This document shows positions 47,339 to 60,030 of a DNA stretch of 64,000 bases, piece after piece. The translations under genes were made by a program, and so were the position numbers. The DNA lies in NCBI GenBank assembly GCA_033239525.1, contig BSYO01000026.1, forward strand, positions 2,852,001 to 2,916,000, written 5' to 3'. The first letter of the stretch is position 1. Every line of letters begins with the position of its first letter. The notes beneath the pieces were generated by a model. That model ran no database searches. It was given only the letters and a program-made list of their open reading frames with translations, and was not told where the DNA came from. This DNA comes from Nepenthes gracilis. Lineage: Eukaryota; Streptophyta; Magnoliopsida; Caryophyllales; Nepenthaceae.

Positions 47339-48436
47339 TGATGTGTTCCTTATGCCTGAGTTGTACGAATTAGGGAATCATTCGATCTTCTAGTGCCGGT
47401 TGAGTTGGAGCAAGTCTGGTTTCCGTCTCTATTAACCCAGAATTTGTGCACCACATATTACAAATAAGAAGTTAGAAGATTGATGGGATTTACTTTTCAA
47501 TTTATCTTCCAATATTCAAATTAAAAATCTTTTCAAAGAAATAGAAAGATGTAATGAGGATGTGAGAAGATACAGAGTTGCATATACGTGGAAAATGTGA
47601 GAGGAGGATTGAATTCTTGTTTGTACACCCGATAGGAGGAGGCCTGGAAAGATGGAGGTCTGGGCTCCATTTAGTTGCATGCGGTCGGTGGCTCACTAGA
47701 GATGCACTTAATAAGTGGCTCACTAGGGGCATACTCGATAAGTGGCTCACTAAGGGCGCGGTCGTGGAGTGGCTCGCTAGGGGCACACTCGTGGAGTGGC
47801 TCGCTAGGGGTGAAAAGGGAGAGGACTGTCTTGGAGGAGAGAGTTTGGTTTTCCCTTCACGTCTCTAAAAATCAAAAGTTTTCCTCTGGACCGAAGAGGG
47901 CTTCAAGGGTTTTGATAGAGCTCCCGAGTGATGCCATAAAAAAGGCCCTCTTGCTTGGTAGTGGCGAGGAGTATTTGTATATTTCATGAAGAAGGATTTT
48001 GTGTCAAGGTCCATGACAAATGTCATTTTCGAGTTCGCTGACTGTTGGGGCGTCGATGGGAGTTGCCTTTGTCAGGTATCACTTTGATACAGTGAGGAGG
48101 CTATGAGCAGTCCCCCTGACCCAATCGTCAGATGGCTTTAGGCAGTGCCTGTATGCGTATGCCCTAACCGTCATAGGCGCATGCTTTTCTCGCCCTGCTG
48201 GCTACCTGGCCGGGAGGCTTCCGAATTAGGTCATCTGCTTGTGTTGCTAGTTGGGCAGCTGCGGCTTGGACCCTTGGCCCATTGCTCCCTAGGCCTCGTC
48301 CTAATTGCTGCGATGCATCTGAGTTGGGCCGGATCGATCTCTTTCTAGAAGTTTCGTCCGTTGCTTGCTGGACTCCTCGTCGCATTAATGATTGGACCTA
48401 AGATTGGACCGGCCCATGGTACTACTAGGCTCACCA
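47339..48436 (-). repeat. 3' LTR of the Tat-like element
   Basis: About 1.1 kb; on the + strand starts TGATGTGTTCC and probably ends CTCACCA, followed by TTAGCCCCCCAAG, i.e. a GGGGGGCTAA polypurine tract on the - strand. The right end is inferred from this tract, because the partner LTR is cut by the window edge. Confidence 0.65.
47688..47811. repeat. 27-bp tandem repeat within the Tat-like LTR
   Basis: Units start at 47688, 47715, 47742, 47769 and 47796, exactly 27 bp apart, each beginning GTGGCTCRCTA. Because 27 is a multiple of three, the frames here stay open, which explains the apparent 90-100 codon ORFs. Confidence 0.9.
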
Positions 48437-50832
48437 TTAGCCCCCCAAGCCAAGTGACTGTGCTTCGCCAGTTTTCGGTATGTACAGTGATGGGATGTTT
48501 CTGTGCAGGCTAATCTGCATGCTCCTTTTCGAGATGCTTCTCTTCAACGCTTTCCCCATTAGTGTCTCTTGCTGTTTTCTATGCAGCACGTCGTTTGAAC
48601 CAAGTTTTGTTGGGAAAGATTTTGGGGTAGCCTCGAGACCTAACGCTGATCTCATACTGATGGTGTTGTGGACGTGACCATTCATATTAATGGTTCCGTC
48701 GATCTTTGCTTTGGCTATAAATTGGGGGACCCTCTGTGCTTCACGCAATTGATCATCTTTCCATTATTCAAGTGATGTGAGTAATCGAGCAAAGAGATGG
48801 TCCTAGGCCACCATGGTGGAAGGCTGGTGGAAGCCCTTTAGGGCTAAAGGCTATGCTCTGAGCTTGCCTAAAGTCCATATTGTCGTCATTCCAGATCAGT
48901 AGAAGTTTTGGAAGGCTTGAAGTTGCAGTTGGAGCTTGCCATCATGTCCCTTCTAAGGTTATTCCCTTGTCGTGACGGGGGTGGCTCGATTTTCGAGTCG
49001 TTGCCATGTTCCTCCTCTATGCTGGCGTCTGACAACAAAGCCTCCAGATGAACTTCGAGGCGCAAGTATTCTACTCCACCACCTTGGCTTGAGGGGGAGC
49101 GCTTGGTCCTTGATTCCTTCTGATAGAGGGTCGCTTGCGGAGCTTGCTGGAGGGGATGCTTTCAGAGTTCAACCGTGGTCAGACCATCATTGCCGCTATG
49201 GGTCGAACTTTACCCCCAGATGCTACGGTCAGCCCCCGGCAGAGGATCTCCTAGCTGGAGGCTTTCCCTGCAATGGTGGTAGCATCTTGCCCCTCCCCTC
49301 GTCCGAGAATAGCTTCCCTTTCATCTCCTGCTGCGCTCAGCCCCTGGTCTAGGCGTTTTGATAAATGGTGAATAGCTGTCGGGCGTTGCAATTACTGCTA
49401 TCTTGCCCGAGCCTGTCCTCCCATAACAAATTTTCAGGCAGGCGTCGTCAAGTAGTTGTCCCATATGTTCCTTTTTTGCTATGTACATCCATTAATATAA
49501 GATTTATACTTTGTAAAGGAAATTAATGAATGGAACTTCATAACTTTGCTCTTTCTCTTACCTTCTGTCTTTTGACTTTATTGTATGATCTTTGCATGGT
49601 TGAAATGCTCACATGTAGTCGCTATCTATCGGTCGTCCATCGATCCAGTGGTCTAGCCTTATGGGGGTCCGATGCGGTGGTCCATCATGACGCCTGGTCA
49701 CGGGACAGCTTGTTGGATCAGCCTCAAGGCTGCCGAGTCGAGGATCGTCAGTCAATTACTTTTGAGGAATGGCTCACCTGGGAGCGCCCCGCTTGCCTAA
49801 AGGATGAAGTTGCTCGCATCCTTCGAGCGAGTGCTGTCTTCGAGGCAAAGGAGCGTAGAGCTAACGTCGCCGTGGTCGATGCACTTCAGGGTCAATAACA
49901 GGCTAACTTTGTCAACCGGAGACTATTCAAGAGCAAGACGAGATCTTAGGAGCTCTTAGAGGCTCTGGATCGAATCGTGCTGCTCGAGGACATGCCCCGA
50001 GAGAGTCAGTGGCAGCTTGCTAACCTATCGAAAACGTGCCAAAGGCTGAGAGTGAGCTAGGGGCTAGGTCCCGTTCAAAATAGGGTGCTCTCGACCAGTT
50101 CTTGATGATGAGTCGTCTCTTCGAGGACACTGGGACTTCAAGCTAGCCTTCTAAATCCCAGGAGAGCTAGGGCCACCCTTTCCAGGCGGCTCTAGTATCC
50201 CTGCACGTTGTGGTTAGTGGAAGTACTTCATTCCTCCATCCTTTGCAGTTAGGATCCTATTGTCATGACGGGAGGAGCCTTGGACGCCTTGGCCTCAGGT
50301 CGGTCTTCGACCCCTCAATCCAACACTTGGCCAGAGGGAACCAACGGACCCAGGTTCGAGTGCCATTGTCACGTGGTATCCTCATGGTGATGCTTTCAAG
50401 AACTGTTGCCTACTGGTTGGCGAGTTGAGACTAGCGCGTCTGAGAACTATTGTTAGGGTCACGTAGCCATCACATCAATCAAAGCGCCTGAGTGCCTTGA
50501 CTACGGAGGCAACGCGACGCCCACCATAATGATGGATTTACCACAGAGGTTATACGGCGCCTTCTTTAATGGTGTAGGCAAAAAGACTCATTGCATTGCG
50601 TTGGGGTGAGAGCACATGTCATTGTCATTATGGCGGCAATGCCCTTTAGCTTTGTTGGGGTTGGCTATATAAGAATTATGTCAATCCCCTTCTTCGTCGT
50701 CCCTTCTGCTCTATGTGTACATTCGCTCCTTCCTCTGCAAGCGTTTTTTGGACTGTGCTCTGCCATTTTTCTTAGTACTTTCACAGATGGCTCATCACAA
50801 TACTGCTGGCATCTCCATCCTTATTGCATCAT
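48437..50832 (+). pseudogene. Antisense gene remnants in the Tat-like element, left part
   Basis: Two blocks of open + strand sequence. One lies at about 48790-49350, followed by AT-rich, 3'-UTR-like sequence at 49480-49530. Another, at about 49600-50100, contains FEEWLTWERPACLKDEVARI and LLEALDRIVLLEDMPRESQW, a predicted coiled coil interrupted by stops. The second block resembles in style the coiled coil at 60353-60700. I do not recognise a family. The nested Tekay element begins at 50833. Confidence 0.4.
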
Positions 50833-53049
50833 TGTGGCGGACCAAAAATTATACTAAAAATCCAACAAAGTTCCGTCTGTAAAATTGACATTCATCAAAT
50901 ACAATAACATGTACAAACCCTATACATCAACCACAATATACATTACACAAATTCACAATATCCCATAGCCACAATAACACCATTGGTAGCACTGACGTCA
51001 TAACTCAGGTACGATGCCGGTTTAAAATAGATGCCGACTAGGAAGCCCATTATAAGCACAAAGGAAATTTGCGGAAGCATGATAATCATCATATACAACG
51101 GAAACTTAACTATTTATCCATCCACATAATCATTATCATCATCATGTACATATGCATATCCATAAGTTTCAAAATAAAATACAAATTCCCAGTCTCATAC
51201 CAAAAAAATCATAAAATTATGTCCCAAAACTCCACACTCGATAACGGCTTCCTATCATGTGTCTACAACCTACTCGGTCTCATCGGGTATAAGTGCATTC
51301 TCATCTGAAAGGAAAGAAGAAGTAAGAATAAACTAACAACTCAACAAGTACATCATATACAAATAATAAACAATATATGAACAAATGAAACGATAACGAG
51401 ATGGGGGCAACATATATTTAATAATATATTTACAAATGAAAGGGGGTGTGAGAGGAATGAGACATGTGAGGATACATGATGTCATTATACGTGTTTTTAT
51501 GCACTTTATTATTTACATTAATCTTTACGAATCAGGATCAGTAGATCTTAGTAACTAAAGGTGCGGGAGAACGAGAAATGTTCATGATTTCCCCTATAAT
51601 TTATAGCCGAACGACGTACTCAGCGTTTAATAAAATTGCCTAGAATAGGCTCAACACCACGTGGCATAGCAATATGCTTATCACTAGGTCATACAGGGTC
51701 AATAGAATATCACCCTAACCTCCCGCGATCCAGAGGCAGTTCTCGTTCTTCCATAGTAGTATCCTAAGGCGTGTCACGGACATCACCCGCTCCCATAAGT
51801 GGCCAGGATATGCGGCCAGGGTAATTCTTAGGTTTCTATCATGATGTAAATGGCAAGTTAGGGAATGCTACCCTATGAACATAAATCTGTGGTCTTAGTT
51901 TCATTTCTTATACGTTTTGGGGAAGATCCACCATATTTCATTCACAATATCTCCATCTGAGAGAACTATTTGACCATATCGCACGTTGTAGATTTTTCTT
52001 CGAATACATATACGATTTGTATCTTTCATTTGGATTTAAATATTTGACAATTTAATTTATATGCATGGATATCACAATTCATGGAAGAGATTGAAAATTC
52101 TTACCACTGATGAGCAATTATCACATAAGAGGGCTTCAGACCCTTTTCCCTCCACAATGGATCACAAACATTTTTTTTCGGAGCTTTCAATTACGCATGC
52201 ACAATTAAACATAGCTTATATAACAATTAAATACGATGGAAACATGCAACTTTATTTTTAACCTCGGGTGAATAGTGTCAGGGCCACTTTTAGAGCTTTC
52301 AGACGTCACAAATGGGTCGATACTTGTGAAATCGGATGCTCGATCAATGTATATGCCTTATTGAAACATGGTGATTTATATCTAAGGGGCAAAAGCATGA
52401 AATTTCGAAGGGAAATGAGAAATCTCGAATTGGGCGTGGGTTAGGGTTTGGCAAAACCAAACCGAACGAATCGGAGGGCGAATCAGACAATAAACCATTA
52501 ATTTCTTGAGCAATAATCATGTGTTACATATTTTTCATGATTTGAGTAGGTAACGGAATGAAAATACCCGATGAAAAACAAAATAAAATCGAAAGAGAGA
52601 AAAAAGTGAGTATGAGAATAATTATCTCGACGCAATATACCACTTTTATAGCTAGCTCACGGACGAATTCGGACTCATGGGCCTCGATCTCTTCCTCTCT
52701 CTCTCTCTATAGAGGTAGGGTTCGGTCGCACAGAATGAAAAATTGCAGGCTCAGCCCGACTTTTAAAATGGCATGGCGTTCAAGCACCAGGCGAGCGAGC
52801 AGTGGGCGCAGGCATTCTGCCTTTGCTCGCTCGAGCGCACGGCAAGTGCGTCAGTTCTGTTTTTGGCTTTGCCTGCCGCGCTCGAACTTACGGTAGGTGC
52901 CGAGCTGCTTGTAGTGCACCAGCAAGTAGCAGCTTGATTTTTCCCTCGTTTTTACTTTTGATACTTATTCTTCCGCGTATATTAAACCTAATCTTGATTA
53001 TTATTATAATTATTTTCTAATTATTAAATTTTAGATCATGAATCTTACA
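50833..53049 (-). repeat. 3' LTR of the Tekay element
   Basis: 2217 bp, partner of 57780-60025. TATA box TATAAAAG (complement of 52643-52650). Donor-like GTAAGA at the complement of 52099-52104. GC-rich patch with GCTCGCTCGAGCGC at about 52824. Confidence 0.93.
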
Positions 53050-53059
53050 ATTCTCCCCT
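53050..53059 (-). other. Polypurine tract
   Basis: ATTCTCCCCT on the + strand, i.e. AGGGGAGAAT on the element strand, directly abuts the 3' LTR. The same ten bases abut the LTR of the nested element at 30829. Confidence 0.85.
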
Positions 53060-53112
53060 ACTTATAGAAATTTCATCCTCAAAATTTAACGAATCTTAGG
53101 AATTAATTAAAC

Positions 53113-53679
53113 CTACTTACCTTGGAAAAGGTGGGGATAATTTTCCCGGATATCATCCTCCCTCTCCCACGTTGCTTTCCTCGCGGAATGGTTCGTCCAC
53201 AAAACTTTCACCAGATAAATGGTATTTGAACGTAAGATCTGATCCTTCCGATCTAAAATCTCTACTGGCTCCTCAAAATATGATAAGTCTTCTTGAATAG
53301 CTAGAGGGCCGTAATCTATGATGTGTGCTGGATCATAGATATACTTCCTCAACATTGAGACGTGGAAGACATTATGCACCTTGGCCAAATTAGACGGCAA
53401 CGCCAAACGGTATGCTACTTCACCAATTCTCTCTAGGATTTCAAAGGGTACAATATATCGCGACTTTAATTTTCCCTTGACACCAAATTTGAAAACCCCC
53501 TTCCATGGTGACACCTTGAGGAAAACAAAATCACCGACCTCAAATTTAAGCTCAAATCTCCTTCGATCAACATAACTCTTTTGCCGACTCTGAGCGATCT
53601 TCAACTTCTCAAAAACTACTGCATTCTTTTTCGATATTTCACGAATTACATCAAGACCCAATAAATGCCTATCTCCCAT
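53113..53679 (-). pseudogene. Integrase C-terminus with chromodomain (Tekay/Del type)
   Basis: A 188-codon open frame contains KSYVDRRRFELKFEVGDFVF, GPF-like VPFEILERIGEVAYRLALP and VHNVFHVSMLRKY. It then runs through a C-terminal chromodomain-like segment, VEILDRKDQILRSNTIYLVK and NHSARKATWEREDDI, to the end of pol. This tail pattern is characteristic of Tekay/Del chromoviruses and is thought to direct integration to particular chromatin. It is the longest intact stretch of the element. Confidence 0.88.
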
Positions 53680-54640
53680 TTCCTCCCAGTGGATGGGTGA
53701 TCAGCACTTTCTACGATAAAGTGCCTCAAATGGAGCCATACTGATATTCGCTTGGAAGCTATTATTGTAAGCAAATTCGGCCAGTGCCAGGTGATCATCC
53801 CAATTCCCTTTGAATTCCAACACCGAGGCTCAAAGCATATTTTCTAATATCTGAATCGTCTGCTTGGACTGGCCATCGATTTAAGGATGATAAGCCGTAC
53901 TAAATTTCAGATTCGTCCCTAATTTTCTATGCGAGCTCTCCCAAAATTTATAGACAAATCGTGAATCACGATCGGACATAATAGATGTTGGCACATCATG
54001 TAATCTAACAATCTCGGTGATGTACAGCTATGCAAGGTGATCAAGAGAATACGTCGTCCGAATGGCAATAAAATGGGCAGATTTCGTCAGCCGATCCACA
54101 AGGACCCAGACTGCATTGTGGTTCCTCGGAGTCCTCAAAATCGAAACATGAAATCCATCGAAATGTCTTCCCATTTCCAACTAGGGATGGGCAACGATTG
54201 TAATAATCAAGAATCCGTCCTCCTCTCAACCCTCAGCTGCTAGCAAACAAGACATTGGCCAATAAAGGTAACAATCTCCCTCCACATGTTTCTCTACAAG
54301 AATATTTTCTTTAGGTTCTGATACATCTTGTTTACTCCGGGGTGAATTGTATATCTAGCTTTGTGAGCCTTCTTCGTTATCTCTTCCTTCAAATCCTTAT
54401 CATCAGGAACACATAACCGCTTTTGAAATCTCAAAATTTTATCCTCACACACATTAAAATCAACTCGGAAATCTCTACCATGATCACCGATAATATCCAT
54501 CAAAAATAGGTCACTTACCTGCCCTTCCTTAATCCTTTGAAGGATCTCGGGCTGTACATGCAAGAAAGATAATGTCATCCAATTGTCCTTCACATAGCGT
54601 TGGATATTACAAAATTTCAGACAGTCTAGTATCTCCATCT
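53680..54640 (-). pseudogene. Integrase zinc-binding and core remnant of the Tekay element
   Basis: 54638-54294 ends with KAHKARYTIHPGVNKMYQNL, the H..H part of the zinc-binding domain. The catalytic core to about 53700 is readable in short stretches such as VDRLTKSAHFIAI and LALAEFAYNNSF, separated by several stops and frameshifts. Confidence 0.85.
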
Positions 54641-54719
54641 GCTTGACCTAAATCCTCACTATAAAACTGGTCTGACGAATTAAGATATCAGCGACTACAT
54701 TTGCCTTCCCGGGTTGGTA

Positions 54720-55214
54720 GTTCATAATCTTTAAGGAACTCGACCCACCTTTACTACCTCATATTCAGCTCTTTTTTTGAGAACAAGTACTTGAAGCTCT
54801 TGTGAATGGAATACACAAGGAACTTCTCACCATACAAGTAATACCTCTAAATTTTCAACGCGAACACCATGGCACCTAATTCCAAATTGTGGGTCGGGTA
54901 GTTCTTCTCATGGATTTTCAAATACCGAGACCCATAAGCTACCACATTCCCCTTTCCATCAAAACACAACCGAGGCCAAACTTAGAGGCGTCACAATACA
55001 CCCCGAAACCCCCCAAACTATCAGGAATTGTCAAAATCGGTGCCAAAGTTAAACAATCCTTCAACTTTTTGAGGCTTCGGTCACACTCTTCGGTCCAATC
55101 AAAACTTGTTTCCTTCTTCGTCAAACGGGTAAGGGGTAAAGCGATCCGAGATAAGTTCTCCACAAAATGACAGTAATAACTAGCCTTTCCCAAAAGGCTA
55201 CAAACCTCTGACAC
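54720..55214 (-). pseudogene. RNase H remnant of the Tekay element
   Basis: LLGKASYYCHFVENLSRIAL, FDWTEECDRSLKKLKDCL and [16 protein letters not shown] are clear. After GMW the frame breaks, and the remaining half of the domain is readable only in other frames. Confidence 0.85.
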
Positions 55215-55223
55215 AATCGTAGG

Positions 55224-55823
55224 TCAACTCCAACTAACCACGGCTTCAACTTTCTTCGGGTCCACCGAGACACTGCCATAAAAAATGACATGGCCCAAAA
55301 ATACTACATCATTAAGCCAAAACTCGCACTTCTTTAGTTTTGCAAACAACTGATACTCCCAAAGGGTCTGAAGCACGATTCTCAATTGCTCATCGTGCTT
55401 GGCACAACTCTTGAAATAAATCAATATATCATCGATAAAGACCGTGATAAATTTATCCAAGTATGGCTGGAAGATCTAGTTCATCAAATCCATAAACACA
55501 GCCGGTGCATTAGTCAATCCGAACGGTATTACAAGAAACTTGTAATGACCATTCCTCGTTTGGAAAGCTGTCTTCGTCACGTCCTCCTGCTTGATGCGAA
55601 GCTGATGATACCCCGATTGAAGGTCGATCTTAGAGAACACACGGGCTCCCTGCAACTGATCGAAGAGATTATCAATCCATGGCAACAAATACTTGTTCTT
55701 AATTGTAATCTTATTCAACTCATGATAGTCTATACATAGCCTCAAAGTCCCATACTTCTTTTTCACAATTAGGATTGGAGCACCCCACGGTGAAACACTA
55801 GGTCTAATGAAATAGAAAACCAT
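55224..55823 (-). pseudogene. Reverse transcriptase of the Tekay element, one in-frame stop
   Basis: Contains the conserved boxes [49 protein letters not shown] and [18 protein letters not shown]. The catalytic FIDD at 55439-55428 is intact. A TAG follows MDLMN near 55474, and a TGA precedes the RNase H at about 55215. Otherwise one of the best-preserved domains. Confidence 0.9.
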
Positions 55824-55926
55824 GCGGTTACTGCTTCAATTCTTTTAACTTGGCAGGAACCATATGGTATGGGGCCCTTGAGATGGGTGCCAATCCCGGC
55901 ACATGGTCAATCCCGAATTCAATCTC

Positions 55927-56505
55927 TCAGTGAGGAAGCAGAGTGGACAACTTGTCAGGAAACACATCCTCAAACTCACATACAACTAAAATTTTCATAG
56001 CCGACAACTCCTGGCTCTCCTCCACACTAGCATAAGCCAAATAGGCCTCACGTCCACTTTGCAACAAGTGACAGGCTTGCATGGACAAAATGAAGTTAGA
56101 CGACTCTACCCATCGAATTCCCTGGATGTGAAAGGGTTCACATCCCGAAATTTTAAAATCAACTTTCTTGTAAAACAATCAATGGTTGCATGATTCCTGG
56201 ATAACTAATCCATACCTAGAATGACATTAAAACCATGCATATCAGAGAGAATCAAATCAACAGCCAAGGACAATCCATTCACTTCAACAGTGCACCCCAG
56301 GTAGGAAACATTAATAATAATGGAAGACCCTGTAGGTGTGGACACAGCCAAAGAGAAGTCGAGAGTCACGGGCGATGATGTAATTCGACAAGCAAATGGG
56401 GAGAGACAAAAGAATGTGTGGACCCGGAATCAAATAACACCGAACAAGAAACACCACAATTAAGAAGAATACCTTCAACCACGTCGTTTGATGCCTTAGC
56501 CTCAC
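55927..56505 (-). pseudogene. Aspartic protease remnant of the Tekay element
   Basis: The active-site triplet DSG is intact at 56431-56423 in a VLFDSGSTHSF context. Downstream, 56178-55927 leads towards the RT with CEFEDVFPDKLSTLLPH. Frames are interrupted between the two parts. Confidence 0.8.
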
Positions 56506-56579
56506 TTGCGGATACTACAAAAGCTTCTCCTTGAATAACAGGCTTCGGAGCATGGGCCTTCAGCGGATGAGGACATTAT

Positions 56580-57432
56580 GCCTCTCTTTGCCACAATTGA
56601 AGTAAGCGCTCGTCATCTTGAAATAAGATTTACTCCCATGCATCTTTTCGCAATACTTACATGAGCCCACTGAAGCTTGAGAAGATTACAAGATCTGGCC
56701 ACTCTTATTATCAGAATCCAGTTGCTTAGACTTCTTGAACGGTCTCCCAGAATTCGCCCCAGAATGAGCACTAATCCCACTTTTGCTTGGTAACCTTTTC
56801 TTAAAGAACTCCTCATTCACAAGCTCTTGCTTGTGGATCAATGCACAATTCAAAATATCGGCATAGGTCGACAACTTAAGGGCCAGCTGCTTGCGGATAT
56901 CATCCCGCAAGACCTGAAGAAACTTCCTTGTCTTCCTCTCTTCATCCTCAACCATATAAGGGGTGAACTGCAACAACTTAGTGAACTTTATATCATATTC
57001 AGCCACGGTCCGACTACCTTACCTCAGCCGGATGAACTTTTCCTCCTTTTGAACACGGAGGTTGGAAGGAAAATACTTCTCCATAAACGTCTCTTCAAAC
57101 CTTTGCCAAATGATCTCATTCTCTGGCACCCCTAGGGCTCTTTTCTTCATCTGCCACCAATGATGTGCCTCACGCCCAAGCCGGTAAGACGCAAACAAGA
57201 CCCGATCCTCCTTAAGATATCGGATCACGGCAAACACTTTCTTCAATCTCTCGAACCACATGTCTGCCTTTATTGGGTCAAGCTCCCCCCAGAAATTCTG
57301 AAACTTGCTCCTGGACGAAGCGATCGTATACAGATGGTCCTGGATTAGCAGAATCCTGAACGGGAGCCGGAGGAGGAACGGGAGCAAGATTTCACTGCTC
57401 CATATTTTCAATGATGTTCGCCATATGACCAA
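56580..57432 (-). pseudogene. gag remnant of the Tekay element
   Basis: 57432-57019 carries the retrotransposon gag domain: FWGELDPIKADMWFERLKKV, then EAHHWWQMKKRA and WQRFEETFMEKYFP. 57006-56686 continues with AEYDIKFTKLLQFTPYMVED after a frame break. A degenerate zinc knuckle follows near 56680-56590 (CKYCEKMHG, YFNCGKERHN). At least one break separates the two halves. Confidence 0.85.
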
Positions 57433-57766
57433 ATAGATTCAGGTAGTCAGTCTCTCAATTTTGAGATCAACCACCACCTCGCGAGCCTCTACGTCTAGGT
57501 GGCATTCTTGGCTTTAGAAGATAGCTCTGAAATAAGAACAATTACGGGTCAGTCAAAAGATCAAAATCTAATTATAATATTATTATCTACATAATTAAAC
57601 AAAACTACCGTCCTAACTTAGTTTCTGGCTAAATTACGCAAGCTAGGGTAACTAGAATCATCTATCCTAGCTTAGACACTCTATGTATATGTTCACCTAT
57701 TCAGTCTTGGCTTACACTATCTTGAGTTTGTGCATAAGATCTAAATCAAACTTAAGGCATTTCTTT

Positions 57767-57777
57767 CTCTGATACCA
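57767..57777 (-). other. Primer-binding site, initiator Met tRNA
   Basis: CTCTGATACCA on the + strand is the exact complement of TGGTATCAGAG, two bases from the 5' LTR. Confidence 0.92.
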
Positions 57778-57779
57778 AC

Positions 57780-60025
57780 TGTGGCAAACCGAAAATTTTA
57801 CCAAAAATCCGACAGAATTTCATCTATAAAACGAACATTCGTTAAAATACAATAACCTGTACAAACCCTGTACATCAATCACAATACACACTACACAAAT
57901 TCACGTGATCCCATAGCCACAACAATACCACTGGTGGTACCGACGTCATAACTCAGGTACGATACTAGTTCAGAATAGATGCCAACTAGGAAGCCCATTA
58001 TAACCACAAAGGAAATCTGCAAAAGCATGATAACCATCATATACAATGGGAACTTAACTATGCATCCATCCACATAATCATCATCATCATCACGTACATA
58101 TATATATCCATAAGTTTCAAAATAAAATACAAATTCCCTGTCTCATACAAAAAAATCATAAAACTATGTCCCAAAGCTCCATGCTCGATAACGACTGCCT
58201 ATCATGCATCTACAACCTAGTCGGTCTCATCAGGTATAAGTGCATTCTCATATGGAAGGAAAGAAGTAAGAGTGAGTTAACAGCTCAGCAAGTGCATCAT
58301 ACACAGATAATAAATAATATATGAACAAATGAAATGATAATGGGATGGGGGCAGCATATATTTAACAATATATTTACAAATGAAAGGGGGTGTGAGAGGA
58401 ATGAGACATGTGAGGATACATGATGTCATTATACGTGTTTTTATGTACTTTATTATTTACATTAATATTTACGAATTAGAGCCAGTAGGCCTTACTAACT
58501 AAAGGTGTGGGAGAACGAGGAAGGATCATAATTTTCCTCATGATCTAAGGTGGAACGACGTACTCAACGTCCAATAAAATTGCCTAGAATAGGCCAAACA
58601 CCATGTGGCATAATAGTATGCCTATCATCCAGTCATATGGGGCCAATAAAACACTAACCTAACCTCCCGTGGTCCAAGGGCAGTCCTCATTCTTCCACAG
58701 TAGTATCCTAAGGCGTGCTACGGATATCACTCGCTCACATAAGCGGCCAGGATACACGACCAAAGTAATCCATGAGTTTCTACCGTGATGTAAATGGTAA
58801 GCCCGGGAATACTATCCTATGAATATAAATCCGTTGTCCTGATTTCATTTTTTATACTTTTGAAGGAATATCCACCATATTTCATTCACAATATCTCTAT
58901 TCGGAAGAACAATTTGATTATATTGCACGTTGTGAATTTTTCTCCGAATACATGTATGATTCGTATCTTTTCTTTGAACTTAAATCTTTGACGATTCAAT
59001 TTATATGTATTGATTTCACAATTCATGGAAGAGATTGAAAATTCTTACCACCGATGAGCAATTACCATATAAGAGGGCTTCGGACCCTTTTTCCTCCACA
59101 ATAGATCACAAGCATATTTTTTTGAAACTTTCAATTCCACATGCACAATTAAACATAACTTATATAACAATTAAATATAAGGGAAACATGCAATTTCATT
59201 TTTAACCTCGGGTGAACAGTGTCAAAGCCACTTTTAGAGCTTTTGAATGTCACAACTGGGTTGATACTTATGAAATCGAACGCTCGGTCGATGTATATAC
59301 TTTATTGAAATGTGGTGATTCATATCTAAGGGGCAAAAGCATGAAATTTTGAAGGGAAAGGGGAAATCCCGAATTGGACGTGGGTTAGGGTTTGGCGAAA
59401 CCAAACCGAATGAATTGGAGGGTGAATTGGGCATTAAACCATAAATTTCTTGAGCAATAATCATAGGTTGCATGTTTTTCATGATTTGAGTGAGTATCGG
59501 AACGAAAATACCTAATGAAAAACAAAATAAAATCGAAAGAGAGGAAAACGTGAGTATGATAACACTTGCCTCGACGCAATATACCACTTTTATAACTAGC
59601 TCTTGGACGAATTCAGACTCATGGGTCTCGATCTCCTCCTTCTTTCTCTTGTTCGTCCCTCTCTCTCTCTCTAGAGGTAGGGTTTGGTCGCGCAGAATGA
59701 AAAATCACAGGCTCAGCCCGACTTTTAAAATAGCCTGGCGCTCGAGCGCCAGGTAAGCGAGCAGCAGGTGCGGGCATTCTGCCTTCGCCCGCTCGAGCAC
59801 AACGCAAGCGCGCAACGAGCGCGTCAGTTCTGTTTTTGGCTCTAACTACCGCACTCGGGGAGCACGCAGCAGGCACCGAGCGGCTAGCAGCGCACCAACA
59901 AGCAGTAGCCTGATTTTTCCCTCGTTTTTACTTTCGATACCTATTCTTCCGCGTATATTAAGCCTAATCTTAATTATTATTATAATTATCCCCTAATTAT
60001 TAAATTTTAGATCAGGAATCTCACA
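57780..60025 (-). repeat. 5' LTR of the Tekay element
   Basis: 2246 bp. On the - strand it has a purine-rich tract (complement of CT-rich 59636-59680) and a GTAAGA donor-like motif (complement of 59043-59048). A patch GCGCTCGAGCGCC lies near 59740. Confidence 0.93.
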
Positions 60026-60030
60026 ATCAT

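Larger units (their letters stand above)
50833..60025 (-). mobile_element. Complete but decayed Tekay/Del-type chromovirus, nested
   Basis: 9193 bp with LTRs 50833-53049 and 57780-60025 (2217 and 2246 bp), both starting TGTGGC and ending TTACA/TCACA. A perfect ATCAT duplication (50828-50832 and 60026-60030) marks insertion into the Tat-like element. A Met-tRNA primer site abuts the right LTR and a polypurine tract the left one, so it is on the - strand. Gag, protease, RT, RNase H, integrase and a C-terminal chromodomain are in order, with several stops and frameshifts. By eye the LTRs differ at more than one base in ten over their first 160 bp, so the insertion is old. Confidence 0.95.

Noticed and set aside
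47502..47989. Frames of 94-104 codons in the Tat-like LTR
   Set aside because: Explained by the in-phase 27-bp repeat; repetitive peptides without domain features.
48145..48748. Short frames on both strands across the LTR/interior junction
   Set aside because: They cross the inferred LTR boundary and polypurine tract and show no domain.
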